A stretch of 64,000 nucleotides of DNA from Brevibacterium paucivorans (lineage in GTDB: Bacteria > Actinomycetota > Actinomycetes > Actinomycetales > Brevibacteriaceae), in NCBI RefSeq assembly GCF_016907735.1, contig NZ_JAFBCP010000001.1:1550001-1614000 (forward strand), in the 5' to 3' direction. A program made the translations under genes and the position numbers. Under the pieces are notes generated by a model. The model made no database searches and was not told the DNA's origin. It was given only the letters and a program-made list of their open reading frames with translations. Below are positions 37,748 through 47,021 of the stretch, one piece after another. Within the stretch, counting starts at the first letter, position 1, and every line of letters starts with the position of its first letter.

Positions 37748-39088
37748 CTACCGCTTCAGCGTCAACTCGATCGCTTGAGCCAGGTTGCTCACTTCCTTCA
37801 CCCGAATACCTTTGGGCAGGGTCACATCGGCAAGCGACCCGCTAGCAACTACGGCAGTGTCGATTCCCATGCGCGCAGCCTCTGCCAGCCGTTGCCCCAC
37901 GTTGGGCACGCGCCTGATTTCGCCGGACAGGCTCAATTCGCCAATCGCCACCAAACGTGAATACTGAGGTTTGTCCGCCGCAGCCGACGCCAGCGCCAAA
38001 GCCACTGCCAGGTCAGCCGCCGGTTCTTGAATCTTCGCCCCACCCACGGTCGATACGAAAACATCAGACCGGGCCAGATTCATGCTTTTCGAGGCCACCG
38101 CAATGAGCATGGCCACACGGTTGAAATCCATTCCACTCACGGTTCGCCGAGGATTCCCACCGGCAGCCTCCATAGTGAGGGCCTGCACCTCGATGACCAA
38201 AGGCCGTTTACCGTCCAGCGTCACCGTCAAACACGTGCCCGGCGCGTTAGTTTGCGACCGGGAAAGGAACAACCCAGAAGGGTCGGATTCGCTGGTGATA
38301 CCTTCCTCGGTCATGGCAAAACAGCCCACTTCATCGGTTGGGCCAAAGCGGTTCTTAATCGCCCGCAACATGCGTAGACGCGTGTGCTTATCGCCTTCGA
38401 ACGAACACACCACATCGACCAAGTGCTCCAAAAGCCGAGGCCCCGCGACCGTCCCGTCCTTGGTGATGTGCCCCACCAGCACGGTGGGCAGGTTGCGCGC
38501 TTTCGCGGCCCTGATCACCGCGGACGCAACTTCGCGCACCTGCGTGACACCGCCGGGCACGCCTTCCACCCGGTCAGAGGCCAGGGTCTGTACGGAATCC
38601 ACGATGAGCAGTTCCGGGTCTTCCACCTCGATGAGCCCCAAAACCGCCGCCAAATCAGTTTCGTTGGCCAGCAGCAGATTGTCTGACAGCGCCCCTGTGC
38701 GTTCAGCGCGCAGACGTACCTGCCCCTGCGATTCCTCGCCGGTGACGTACAGGACGCGCCTGCCCGCCTTCGCGGCCTTCGCGGACACGTCGAGCAACAG
38801 CGTGGACTTACCCACCCCAGGTTCGCCGGCCAGCAGGATCACGGCACCTGGCACCAGCCCGCCTCCCAGCACGCGGTCAAGTTCGCTCACCCCCGTTGAT
38901 GTCGCCGAGGCGGTCGTTGCGTCCACCTGTGTGACCGGGGTGGCGCGTTTGCCAGAAAAAGTGGCTTGGGTTTTGACGGACACACCTGGGCCGGCGTTTT
39001 CTTCCAGGGTTCCCCACGACTGGCACTTGGGGCACTTGCCCATCCACTTGGGGGTTGAAGATCCGCATTCGCTACACGTGTACGCCAT
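37748..39088 (-). CDS. radA: DNA repair protein RadA
   Basis: RadA is a RecA-like helicase that promotes branch migration in recombination. The N-terminal zinc finger is CSECGSSTPKWMGKCPKC (residues about 4-21). Walker A is GEPGVGKST, and the RadA signature KNRFG occurs in AIKNRFGPTDEVGCF. The C-terminal half is the Lon-protease-like domain (FVSTVGGAKIQEPAADLAVALA). The family begins MAYTCSECG, so I chose that ATG; 446 residues. It diverges from the small monooxygenase-fold gene. Confidence 0.95.
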   Translation of the reverse strand: MAYTCSECGSSTPKWMGKCPKCQSWGTLEENAGPGVSVKTQATFSGKRATPVTQVDATTASATSTGVSELDRVLGGGLVPGAVILLAGEPGVGKSTLLLDVSAKAAKAGRRVLYVTGEESQGQVRLRAERTGALSDNLLLANETDLAAVLGLIEVEDPELLIVDSVQTLASDRVEGVPGGVTQVREVASAVIRAAKARNLPTVLVGHITKDGTVAGPRLLEHLVDVVCSFEGDKHTRLRMLRAIKNRFGPTDEVGCFAMTEEGITSESDPSGLFLSRSQTNAPGTCLTVTLDGKRPLVIEVQALTMEAAGGNPRRTVSGMDFNRVAMLIAVASKSMNLARSDVFVSTVGGAKIQEPAADLAVALALASAAADKPQYSRLVAIGELSLSGEIRRVPNVGQRLAEAARMGIDTAVVASGSLADVTLPKGIRVKEVSNLAQAIELTLKR

Positions 39089-39110
39089 AGATCTATGTTC
39101 CCACGACACC

Positions 39111-39124
39111 TACACTGGGGACTA
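39111..39124 (+). promoter_or_regulatory. Probable leaderless promoter of the ABM-fold gene
   Basis: TACACT ends seven bases before the ATG and no Shine-Dalgarno sequence lies at the usual place, although GGGG is present four bases upstream. The transcript probably begins at the start codon. Confidence 0.4.
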
Positions 39125-39441
39125 TGTACTTCATTGTCGTGAAATATGACGTCAAACCAGAATCTGTAGACCAGTGGCCTGAAATCGTTCGTGAGTTCAC
39201 TGAGGCCACTCGTGCTGAAGAAGGAAACCTGTTCTTCGAGTGGTCCAAGAGCCTGGAAAACGACAACCAGTACGTACTGGTTGAAGGGTTCACCGACGAA
39301 GGCGCTGAACCTCACGTCACCAGTGACCATTTTGCCAAGGGCCTCGAAGCTATGCGCCCGCACCTGGTTTCGACCCCGCAGATCATTTCTCGCCAGGTCG
39401 AAGGCAACGGCTTCGAAGATATGGGCGAACTGAAGATCTAA
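39124..39441 (+). CDS. Antibiotic biosynthesis monooxygenase (ABM)-fold protein
   Basis: The 105-residue protein begins MYFIVVKYDVKPESVDQWPE, the typical first strand and helix of the ABM/YgiN fold. EEGNLFFEWSKSLENDNQYVLVEGFTDEGAEPHVTSDHF (in part) follows, with the EGN and H-x-x-S/T-x-H/D-F motifs of YgiN-like quinol monooxygenases. The natural substrate of such proteins is usually unknown. Its stop overlaps the convergent ykoC gene by four bases. Confidence 0.85.
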   Translation: MYFIVVKYDVKPESVDQWPEIVREFTEATRAEEGNLFFEWSKSLENDNQYVLVEGFTDEGAEPHVTSDHFAKGLEAMRPHLVSTPQIISRQVEGNGFEDMGELKI

Positions 39442-40217
39442 CTCAAAATAAAGTTCCAATGCCCGGTGACCACGGTCGCGGTGATGCATGTAGCCGCCAG
39501 CACAGCGGCACACCCCATCGCAACCCAGTCACCGACACCCAGGCTTACACGCCGGGTCCACGTGCGACCCTTGGTGCCAAACGCACGCCCCTCCATAGCC
39601 ATCGCTAAGCGCACTGCTCGCCGGATCGCCTCGGTGAGCAGTGCGAACGCGATAGGGAAGAAATCGCGAAGGCCACCCAAGAAACCTCCGTGGGAGACAC
39701 CTCGGGCACGGCGGGCAAACCGGATCGTCTCCAACTGTTCTGACAACAGCCCCGCCAACCGCGCGGCTCCCAACGCCCCCAAAACGAATCGTTCAGGCAT
39801 TTTCCATAGCTGAACCAGGGAATCAGCCAGTTCAGTGGAATCGATCGAAAACGCTAAAACAACACACGGCAACGCCATTGCCAGCGACCGCAAGAACAGC
39901 GCAAAGCCCAGTTCAACAGACCTGCTCGTCACCTCATACGGTCCAAAGGTGAACAGGACTGGGCCAGCCCCTTCAGCCAACAGAACAGTTGCCCACCCCG
40001 TTGCAAACGCGGCCAGCGGAATGAACCACAAATGGGTAAACAACCGCTTCACCGGAAACCCAGTCAGCGGGAAAAACACAATCACAAACACCATCATGAG
40101 TGACGCGCTGACCACGTCAATCGACAGGACAACCCCCACCGTAATCAGCAACATAATGGCGATCTTGGTGAGCGGGTTGGTGCGCGTGAGCGGAGTTGAA
40201 CGAACCTCAAATCCCAT
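39438..40217 (-). CDS. ykoC: ECF transporter transmembrane (T) component, YkoC-like
   Basis: This is the energy-coupling membrane subunit of an ECF vitamin transporter. The 259-residue protein has about five hydrophobic helices (starting IAIMLLITVGVVLSIDVVSA). The coupling helices carry the Ala-Arg-Gly signature FARRARGVSHG and a second AMEGRAFG, which dock on the ATPases. It overlaps the ATPase gene by 11 bases. With the TPP riboswitch at the head of the operon, it belongs to a thiamine-precursor importer. Confidence 0.9.
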   Translation of the reverse strand: MGFEVRSTPLTRTNPLTKIAIMLLITVGVVLSIDVVSASLMMVFVIVFFPLTGFPVKRLFTHLWFIPLAAFATGWATVLLAEGAGPVLFTFGPYEVTSRSVELGFALFLRSLAMALPCVVLAFSIDSTELADSLVQLWKMPERFVLGALGAARLAGLLSEQLETIRFARRARGVSHGGFLGGLRDFFPIAFALLTEAIRRAVRLAMAMEGRAFGTKGRTWTRRVSLGVGDWVAMGCAAVLAATCITATVVTGHWNFILS

Positions 40218-41592
40218 ACTCGTCAGCCCCCACTGCGTGAATAAAATCCGGGTCGTGCGTGACCGTCAGCAGGGCCGCCCCGCCATCAACCGCTTCGTTG
40301 AGTAACCGGGCCAGCTCGCGCCAGCTGTGCGCATCTTGCCCAAACGTGGGCTCGTCCACAATGAGAACGGGCGCGGCCAGCATGCACGCGACACTCAACC
40401 GCCGCTTCTCGCCACCGCTGAGTGTCGACGGGTGCGCTAATGCCACATGGTCAAGTCGTAACCGCTCCAACACCGAGTCCGGGTCCACCCCGCCCAACAC
40501 CAACTCGTCACGCACCGTGCGAGTGACGAACTGGTGCTCAGGAGTCTGAAACACCTTCCCAATCCTGCGCGCCAACGCCCGCGCTTTCCACTTTTGTGGG
40601 CTGGCGCTACGTACGGGAAACTCTGGCGCCCAGGCTTGTAGTTCAGGGCTTGCTGTGACCTGCCCCGCCCGAGGTCGTAAAAGCCCAGCCGCCGTCAGGG
40701 CCGCAGTGGACTTCCCGGCCCCGTTGGCCCCCGTGATCGCTAACGCTTGGCCTTGGGCCAGGGAAAACTCCACGTGGTTGACGTCCGTTTGACGTCCCAC
40801 GGTGGCGTCGACTTCCAGCATCTGCGGACCAGTGGCCTCGCGTAACTTGCGACGCTTTGGGCGCACGTGGCTGAGCCACAAGCCGGCGTCTTCCAACTCC
40901 TGACGATGTGTTTCCATGATCTGATGCGGTGGACCATCGGCAATCACCCCGGTGGGGGAGAGGACCACCATACGATCCACATGGTCTGCCCACAGATCCA
41001 GCCGGTGCTCCACCACCAAAAGCGTCGCGCCGGTCTCATCGGCAGCCCTGATAACAGCGTCCCTCAATCCAGGAGCTGACTGCGGGTCAATGTTTGCCGT
41101 GGGCTCATCCAACAAGATGATCGACGGGCGCATCGCCAGTACACCAGCGAGAGCCACCCGCTGTTTCTGCCCACCCGACAGTTTGGACGTGGGCCAATCC
41201 TGCGGAAACGGCAACCCCACCGTGTCTAGAGCCCACTGCACGCGGTCAGCGATCTCCCCGACTGGAACACGCAGATTCTCGGCCCCAAACGCAATGTCAG
41301 GGCCAATCCGCGACAATACTGCCTGCGAATCGGGATCCTGCAATACCAGGCCGGTACGACCTCGGGTAGGGTCCGGAGCCGTTCCGTCGATAAGCAACTG
41401 CCCAAACTGAGTTCCCGACTCGCTGGGCAGAACACCGGCCACAGCGTGCAAGAACGTAGACTTGCCGGCCCCGGACGCCCCTGCGATCAGAACACGCTCG
41501 CCAGCCTCAATCTCCACCGAAATCCCGGTGAGGGCGGCACGTTTACGGCCGGCGTGCTTCCACCCAAAATCGGTTGCGCTGAGGTGACTCAC
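40207..41592 (-). CDS. ykoD: ECF transporter fused ATPase subunit, YkoD-like
   Basis: The 461-residue protein holds two ABC ATPase domains. Domain 1: Walker A GASGAGKST, signature LSGGQKQRVALAG, Walker B ILLDEPTANIDPQ. Domain 2: Walker A GANGAGKST, signature LSGGEKRRLSVAC, Walker B LIVDEPTFGQD. The domains are linked around residues 225-245. Fused A1-A2 subunits are typical of YkoD. The ATG overlaps the ykoE stop by four bases, so all three transporter genes form one transcript. Confidence 0.92.
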   Translation of the reverse strand: MSHLSATDFGWKHAGRKRAALTGISVEIEAGERVLIAGASGAGKSTFLHAVAGVLPSESGTQFGQLLIDGTAPDPTRGRTGLVLQDPDSQAVLSRIGPDIAFGAENLRVPVGEIADRVQWALDTVGLPFPQDWPTSKLSGGQKQRVALAGVLAMRPSIILLDEPTANIDPQSAPGLRDAVIRAADETGATLLVVEHRLDLWADHVDRMVVLSPTGVIADGPPHQIMETHRQELEDAGLWLSHVRPKRRKLREATGPQMLEVDATVGRQTDVNHVEFSLAQGQALAITGANGAGKSTAALTAAGLLRPRAGQVTASPELQAWAPEFPVRSASPQKWKARALARRIGKVFQTPEHQFVTRTVRDELVLGGVDPDSVLERLRLDHVALAHPSTLSGGEKRRLSVACMLAAPVLIVDEPTFGQDAHSWRELARLLNEAVDGGAALLTVTHDPDFIHAVGADEYGI

Positions 41593-42203
41593 ACCTCGCG
41601 CCCGGTGTTGCCAGACGCAAACGCGTTAAGCGCTCCAGCTGATGCGAGCATGCGCGTGAGCAACCACGGGATCACCCCAGCCAAAACTGCTGATGACAGC
41701 ACGGCAAGACCGGTGTAAGCAACCCGGAAGCCTAGCGACCATTCCGCAAGGTAGATGATCGATTCGTGAACACCCATGAACAGTCCCGCGAGCATGGCAG
41801 CCAGAATGCTCACGGGGAGCGTGAACTTGCGGTACCTGAACGCGGCAAAAACGAGCTCTGCGCCGAGCCCCTGTAGGAACCCGGAGAACACCGCAACCAC
41901 ACCAAAGTGGGAGCCCAAAACAGCCTCGAAAATCGCGGCCAGCAGCTCACAGAACAGCGCGGCACCAGGCTTGCGGATGATCATTGCGGCCAGCGGGCCC
42001 GCGAGCACCCACACGCCACCAAACAGGGCCACAGCAGGCGGGAAAGTCGTGGCAAATAGCAACTCAAAACCACTCCACAGAGCTGCCCACAAGGCAAACA
42101 AAAGCCCGACCGCAACCGCGATTACGGCGCACACAACAATGTCAACAACTCGCCACGAGTACGTGTGAGCCTGAGTCTTTTCAGTCGCTGTCGTCGATGA
42201 CAT
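41589..42203 (-). CDS. ykoE: ECF transporter substrate-binding (S) component YkoE
   Basis: YkoE binds thiamine or its hydroxymethylpyrimidine precursor in the membrane. The 204-residue protein has about six helices, starting with IVVCAVIAVAVGLLFALWAALWSG. FGGVWVLAGPLAAMIIRKPGAALFCELLAA and GFLQGLGAELVFAAFRYRKF are typical of YkoE. The ATG lies four bases after GGGAGG. That ribosome binding site can pair with an upstream CCTCC, so translation is probably switched by the TPP riboswitch. Upstream in-frame codons lie within the riboswitch region and are rejected. Confidence 0.92.
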   Translation of the reverse strand: MSSTTATEKTQAHTYSWRVVDIVVCAVIAVAVGLLFALWAALWSGFELLFATTFPPAVALFGGVWVLAGPLAAMIIRKPGAALFCELLAAIFEAVLGSHFGVVAVFSGFLQGLGAELVFAAFRYRKFTLPVSILAAMLAGLFMGVHESIIYLAEWSLGFRVAYTGLAVLSSAVLAGVIPWLLTRMLASAGALNAFASGNTGREV

Positions 42204-42207
42204 GTAT

Positions 42208-42227
42208 CCTCCCAAGGATTCAGGAGG
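42208..42227 (-). promoter_or_regulatory. Ribosome-binding-site sequestering hairpin of the TPP riboswitch
   Basis: On the minus strand CCTCC and GGAGG form a five-base-pair stem around about ten bases. The GGAGG arm is the ykoE ribosome binding site. This is a likely expression platform acting on translation. Confidence 0.5.
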
Positions 42228-42240
42228 GGTAAAGAGAATC

Positions 42241-42323
42241 TCGACTCCCTTCGGCGGTCCTAACCGCATCAGGTTCGAGGGTCTGCATAAGCACTCTCAG
42301 CGCCCCTGATGGCGCTCCCCTGT
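42241..42323 (-). promoter_or_regulatory. TPP riboswitch (THI element)
   Basis: On the minus strand the conserved blocks are in order: ACAGGGGAGC, GCTGAGAGTG, CAGACCCTCGAACCTGAT, GCGGTTAGGACC and CGAAGGGAGTCGAG. These are the thi-box elements that bind thiamine pyrophosphate. It lies directly upstream of ykoE. A TAATGT -10 candidate follows at about 42335-42340. High TPP should reduce expression of the transporter. Confidence 0.95.
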
Positions 42324-42400
42324 CGCGGATCACACATTACACATAAACGGAGTATGAATAAACTTCTGGGAAGAAACTGCCCGAGGTGTTCCCCGGCTTT

Positions 42401-42940
42401 CTAAGGCAGGATCCCCAGGTGCGCAAGGGCTGCCTTGACGATGTGGTGCTGGCCGTGGCACATGTCGGCGATGATGTCGTCGCGCAGAAGTTCTTGAGGG
42501 GTGAACCAGTCGAAGCTCAACGCGTCTTGGCGGGGAGTGCATTCGCCTCGCACCTGCAGGATGTAGCACAGGGCCACTGCGTGCTGGCGAGGGTCGTAAT
42601 AGTTGCTCACGCCTTGAGTGGGGAAGTATTCGGCCACATGGAACGGGGTAAGCGAGGTGGGAAAAACCGGTAGCGCAAGAGGGCCCAGGTCCTGTTCGCA
42701 GTGCCGGGCGAGTGCACTGCGCAGAGTTTCGTGGAAGCGGACACGACCACCGACGATTTCGCGGCCCAGGGTCTGGTCTGGAAGGGTGCGCAGGAGCAGA
42801 CCAATCCGTTCAACCTCGCCACTGTCACTCACTTGAACGGGTACTCCGTGTACATATGTGAGCGGGAGCTTGCGCCTGAGGCGGTTGAGCTCTTCAGGTT
42901 CGAGCCAGTTTTCGTCATAGTCCAAAGCGGTGCGCGTCAT
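42401..42940 (-). CDS. NUDIX-like protein (DUF4916)
   Basis: The protein starts MTRTALDYDENWLEPEELNR, then VPVQVSDSGEVERIGLLLR and GREIVGGRVRFHETLRSALARHCEQDLG. The last segment sits where the NUDIX box would be and matches the actinobacterial DUF4916 type: GGRV, then E/R-containing helix, with the canonical REUxEExGU only partly kept. Length is 179 residues from the chosen ATG; the longer upstream frame has no family support. Hydrolase activity on a nucleoside diphosphate derivative is possible but unproven. Confidence 0.8.
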   Translation of the reverse strand: MTRTALDYDENWLEPEELNRLRRKLPLTYVHGVPVQVSDSGEVERIGLLLRTLPDQTLGREIVGGRVRFHETLRSALARHCEQDLGPLALPVFPTSLTPFHVAEYFPTQGVSNYYDPRQHAVALCYILQVRGECTPRQDALSFDWFTPQELLRDDIIADMCHGQHHIVKAALAHLGILP

Positions 42941-43122
42941 ACCGGCAATTTTTGCACAAATTTCGCTCACAGCGTACAAGCGTTTCACCGCGAAAACATC
43001 ACGTGACTGCGCACAGGTCACCTGCGGTGCACCCAAAGGTCGAACGCAGTTAACCCAAAACGGTCACTATATGGGCCGTTGTCAGTTGTTGTAGCTAGAC
43101 GCCTGCCCAGAGGAGCTTTCGA

Positions 43123-44418
43123 ATGAAGATCAAGTCGCTTGCCACCACGCTCGGACTCGTTGCATTGCTGTCATCCGGGGGTCTGAGTCCCGCCCTGGGT
43201 ACGGGCGCCGAGGCGACGAAAAAGGCCGACATCTACAACCTCGGCATGCAGGTGGGCGACCGCAACACCGACCGCGCCTTCACGTGGTACACCAAGAAGA
43301 TCGGCGAACAGAGCGTCAAGATCGCTCCCGTCAAGGAAATGGTGGGTGGCAAACTTCCGGAAGGCGCTCGCACGGTCAAAGAAGAAAAATCGGGAGTGTC
43401 AATTGACCGCGCTCGCCTCTACCACCAGGCGCACGTCATGGGGCTGAAAGCGAACACCCGGTACGCATACCAGGTTGGGTCCGACAAAAACGGATGGTCG
43501 GACGTCTACACGTTCTCGACCCCAAAGTCTTTCGCCGCTGACAACGGTGAATTCCTAGCGGTAGGCGACCCACAGATCGGCTCCGGCAACGGAAAGCCCA
43601 ACGATGCAGAAGGCTGGAACCGGACAGTCACCTCGGCCGCTAAGGCACACCCGAACGCACGATTCCTCTTGAGCCTCGGCGACCAGATCGACACCGGCAC
43701 GGGCAAACAGTACGACGCGTTCTTCGCGCCAGACGTCATGCGCACACTCCCGCACATGACAATCAAGGGCAACCACGAAATGCTCAACCCCGTTAGCCAC
43801 ATCCAACACTTCCGCCAGCCAAACCAGAAAGGCATTGGCGACTACTGGTACAAGGACGCTGGGGTGCTGTTTATCGTCCTGGACAGCAACAACCCCAACT
43901 GGAAGAAACACGGCCAGTTCATCAAGGACGTCAAAGCCGACCAGGGGCGTGACGCAAACTGGACGGTCGTCGCCTTCCACCACGCGCCATACTCGTCCGG
44001 CCCGCACCGCGACGACGCTGACGTGAAACTGTTGCGCGAAAAGCTTCCAAAATATATCGCCGAGGCCGATGTCGACCTCGTGATGAATGGCCACGACCAC
44101 GTGTACACCCGTAGCTACCTGACAAACGGAGACGGTGCCAAAGTCGCAGGCGCGAAGGGTGGTAGCAAGCAGGTCAAGAAGAAGGGCGAGGCGATCTACA
44201 TGACCGCAACCTCATCGAGCGGTTCTAAGTTCTACAGCAACAAGGATGGCGCCGACTGGGCTGCTGTGGCCAAAGGCAACAAGGTGCCCGGCTACGTGGG
44301 TGTGAAGGCACAACGTTGCTCGTTGCGCGTGACTGCGTACGAGGTTTCAACGACAGGCAAGCGGGGAACGCTCGACACCTTTACCCTGACTGACCGGTCA
44401 AACCGCGGCTGCAAGTAG
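43123..44418 (+). CDS. Secreted purple-acid-phosphatase-like metallophosphoesterase
   Basis: The N-terminus (MKIKSLATTLGLVALLSSGG, then SPALGTGAEA) is a signal peptide with likely cleavage near residue 31. A fibronectin-like N-terminal domain follows (DIYNLGMQVGDRNTDRAFTW). The calcineurin-type active site reads VGDPQIGSG, SLGDQIDTG, KGNHE, VVAFHHAPYSSG and MNGHDHVYTRS, giving all the metal ligands. The 431-residue protein has no C-terminal anchor, so it is probably secreted and may scavenge phosphate. AGAGGAG precedes the ATG. No Pho box was identified. Confidence 0.9.
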   Translation: MKIKSLATTLGLVALLSSGGLSPALGTGAEATKKADIYNLGMQVGDRNTDRAFTWYTKKIGEQSVKIAPVKEMVGGKLPEGARTVKEEKSGVSIDRARLYHQAHVMGLKANTRYAYQVGSDKNGWSDVYTFSTPKSFAADNGEFLAVGDPQIGSGNGKPNDAEGWNRTVTSAAKAHPNARFLLSLGDQIDTGTGKQYDAFFAPDVMRTLPHMTIKGNHEMLNPVSHIQHFRQPNQKGIGDYWYKDAGVLFIVLDSNNPNWKKHGQFIKDVKADQGRDANWTVVAFHHAPYSSGPHRDDADVKLLREKLPKYIAEADVDLVMNGHDHVYTRSYLTNGDGAKVAGAKGGSKQVKKKGEAIYMTATSSSGSKFYSNKDGADWAAVAKGNKVPGYVGVKAQRCSLRVTAYEVSTTGKRGTLDTFTLTDRSNRGCK

Positions 44419-44475
44419 GCCGACAAATTCGACGACAAATCCGACCTGCATTTGGGAAACGCCGACCGCGTCGTT

Positions 44476-44493
44476 TATCTTGATGTCGAGATA
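44476..44493. promoter_or_regulatory. Imperfect inverted repeat upstream of prpD (candidate operator)
   Basis: TATCTTGAT and GTCGAGATA form an 18-base palindrome with seven of nine positions symmetrical. It lies in the 200-base gap before prpD, about 70 bases upstream of a TAATAGAGT -10 candidate (44561-44569). Palindromes of this size are typical for MarR or GntR regulators. The binding protein is unknown. Confidence 0.4.
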
Positions 44494-44619
44494 CTTGTGA
44501 AGTGCCTCACTGATGTTCGGGCCACAACCAGGGGCCCGGTGCTATGACGCTTCTCATAGGTAATAGAGTGGTAGACACCACATACGAATGCGGACCAACC
44601 CGCGCGAAGGAGACCTCGC

Positions 44620-46116
44620 ATGATCAATCACGAAGTTCGTACGTACAAGTCCTCAGAGAACCTGCCACGTGAAGAGCAGCTGGCCTACAAAATCGCCCAG
44701 GTTGCTGCTGACCCGGTAGAAGTTGACGCCGATGTCACTGACATGGTGATCAACCGCGTTATCGACAACGCCGCTGTTGCCGCCGCATCCGTGTTCCGTT
44801 CGGCCCCTAAGCACGCACGCGAACAGTCCCTCGCCCACAAGCTGGAGCCAGGCTCCACCGTATTCGGTGTTTCCAACGACACCCACATCTCACCTGAATG
44901 GGCGGCATGGGCAAACGGTGTCGCCGTTCGTGAACTCGACTTCCACGACACCTTCCTGGCAAAGGAATACTCCCACCCAGGTGACAACATCCCAGCGATT
45001 CTGGCTGTTGCACAGCACAAGGGAATCGGCGGTAAGGACCTGGTCAACGGTATTGCTACCGGATACGAAATCCAGGTCGACCTGGTCAAGGGCATCTGCC
45101 TGCACGAGCACAAGATCGACCACGTCGCTCACTTGGGCCCATCCGCGGCTGCCGGAATCGGTGCGCTTCTCCACCTCCCAACCGACGTCATCTACCAGGC
45201 CGTAGGCCAGGCTCTGCACGTCACCACGGCAACCCGCCAGTCACGTAAGGGTGAAATTTCGTCCTGGAAGGCTCACGCTCCAGCATTTGCAGGCAAGATG
45301 GCCGTTGAAGCTGTTGACCGCGCTATGCGTGGCGAAGGCGCTCCAAGCCCCATCTACGAAGGTGAAGACGGCGTTATCGCATGGATCCTTTCCGGCCCTG
45401 AAGCCCGCTACACCGTTCCGCTGCCAGGTGAAGGCGAATCGAAGCGCGCGATCCTGGACACCTACACCAAGGAACACTCCGCGGAATACCAGGCTCAGGC
45501 ACTCATCGACTTGGCTCGCAAGATGGGTCGCGAAATCGATGACCTGTCGCAGATCGAAAAGATCACCATCCACACCTCACACCACACGCACAACGTGATT
45601 GGTACCGGTGCGAACGACCCACAGAAGATGGATCCAAAGGCGTCGCGTGAAACGCTCGACCACTCGATCATGTACATCTTCGCGGTCGCTATGGAAGACC
45701 AGGGCTGGCACCACGAAAAGTCCTACGCACCTGAGCGTGCGGGACGCCCAGAAACCGTTGAACTGTGGCACAAGATCGAAACCCGCGAAGACCCAGAGTG
45801 GACCCGTCGCTACCACTCCACCGACCCCAACGAACTGGCATTCGGTGGTCGCGTGGAAATCGTGTTCAAGGACGGCTCCACCAAGGTTGACGAAATCGCT
45901 GTTGCCGACGCTCACCCCAACGGTGCTCGTCCGTTCGTGCGCGAAAACTACGTTCAGAAGTTCCGCACGCTTGCCGAAGGCATCGTTTCGGAAGCAGAGC
46001 AGAACCGCTTCATCGAACTCGCCGAAAACCTGCCAGACTTGAGCGCTGACGAAGTTCGCCAGCTCAACTTCGTGGTTGACGGTGCAGACGAAATCACATC
46101 GAAGGGTATTTTCTAA
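44620..46116 (+). CDS. prpD: 2-methylcitrate dehydratase
   Basis: PrpD dehydrates 2-methylcitrate in propionyl-CoA breakdown. The 498-residue protein belongs to the MmgE/PrpD family: [14 protein letters not shown] near the N-terminus, then [25 protein letters not shown] and [48 protein letters not shown] (in part) and [21 protein letters not shown] are also conserved. GAAGGAG stands before the ATG. The stop overlaps the prpB start (TAATG). Confidence 0.94.
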   Translation: MINHEVRTYKSSENLPREEQLAYKIAQVAADPVEVDADVTDMVINRVIDNAAVAAASVFRSAPKHAREQSLAHKLEPGSTVFGVSNDTHISPEWAAWANGVAVRELDFHDTFLAKEYSHPGDNIPAILAVAQHKGIGGKDLVNGIATGYEIQVDLVKGICLHEHKIDHVAHLGPSAAAGIGALLHLPTDVIYQAVGQALHVTTATRQSRKGEISSWKAHAPAFAGKMAVEAVDRAMRGEGAPSPIYEGEDGVIAWILSGPEARYTVPLPGEGESKRAILDTYTKEHSAEYQAQALIDLARKMGREIDDLSQIEKITIHTSHHTHNVIGTGANDPQKMDPKASRETLDHSIMYIFAVAMEDQGWHHEKSYAPERAGRPETVELWHKIETREDPEWTRRYHSTDPNELAFGGRVEIVFKDGSTKVDEIAVADAHPNGARPFVRENYVQKFRTLAEGIVSEAEQNRFIELAENLPDLSADEVRQLNFVVDGADEITSKGIF

Positions 46117-47021
46117 TGCTAGGTGCACAGACTCCCGCTCACGTTCGTCGTGAGAAGTTCCGGGAGCTGCTGGCCGGCGACAAGCTGGTCCAGTTCCCCG
46201 GCGCAATCAACCCCATCAACGCGCAGCTCATTGAGCAGGCTGGCTTTGAAGGCGTCTACATTTCCGGTGGTGCGTTCTCGGCAGCCCAGGGGCTGCCTGA
46301 CATTGGGTTGACTACCCTGACCGAGGTCGTCGACCACGGCCGTAACATCTCGCGGGTGACGAACCTGCCCACCTTCATCGACGCTGACACCGGATGGGGC
46401 GAAGCGATGAACGTCGCTCGTACCGTTCAGGAGTTTGAAGACGCCGGTGTTGCAGGGATGCACCTGGAGGACCAGGTCAACCCCAAACGCTGTGGCCACT
46501 TGGACGGAAAGGAAGTCGTTTCCACTGCTGAGATGGTTAAGCGAATCTCGGCTGCAGTCAAGGGGCGCCGCGATTCGAACTTCGTCTTGTGCGCACGCAC
46601 CGACTCGCGCGCCAAGGAAGGTCTGGACGCGGCAATTGACCGTGCGAAGGCGTACGCCGACGCAGGTGCCGATCTCATCTTCCCGGAAGCAATGAGCGAC
46701 CTCGGCGAATTTGAAGCCATGGCAAACGCTCTGGACGTTCCGATCCTTGCGAACATGACCGAATTTGGGAAGAGCGAACTGTTCACCACCGAACAGCTCG
46801 CTAATGCTGGTGTGAAGCTGGTGATCTACCCGGTGACCACGTTGCGTATCGCTATGGGAGCCATCAAACGTGGCCTCGAAGTGATCCGCCGCGAAGGAAC
46901 ACAGGAGTCGTTGGTCGAGGGAATGCAGACACGCGCCGACCTCTACGACACGATCGACTACGCTTCCTACAACGAATTTGACGCTGCCGTATTCAACTTT
47001 TCACAGGAGAACCACTCATGA
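46116..47021 (+). CDS. prpB: 2-methylisocitrate lyase
   Basis: PrpB splits 2-methylisocitrate into succinate and pyruvate. The 301-residue protein is in the isocitrate lyase/PEP mutase family: GVYISGGAFSAAQGLPDIGL, DADTGWGEAMNVARTV with the Mg-binding Asp, HLEDQVNPKRCGHLDGKEVV with the active-site KRCGH loop, and FPEAMSDLGEFEA. KRCGH distinguishes lyases from PEP mutases. It overlaps both prpD and prpC (ATGA). Confidence 0.95.
   Translation: MLGAQTPAHVRREKFRELLAGDKLVQFPGAINPINAQLIEQAGFEGVYISGGAFSAAQGLPDIGLTTLTEVVDHGRNISRVTNLPTFIDADTGWGEAMNVARTVQEFEDAGVAGMHLEDQVNPKRCGHLDGKEVVSTAEMVKRISAAVKGRRDSNFVLCARTDSRAKEGLDAAIDRAKAYADAGADLIFPEAMSDLGEFEAMANALDVPILANMTEFGKSELFTTEQLANAGVKLVIYPVTTLRIAMGAIKRGLEVIRREGTQESLVEGMQTRADLYDTIDYASYNEFDAAVFNFSQENHS

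Noticed and set aside
38082-39149. Open frame of 355 residues opposite radA
   Set aside because: It mirrors radA codons, is Ser/Thr/Pro-rich and shows no domain. radA has intact motifs throughout.
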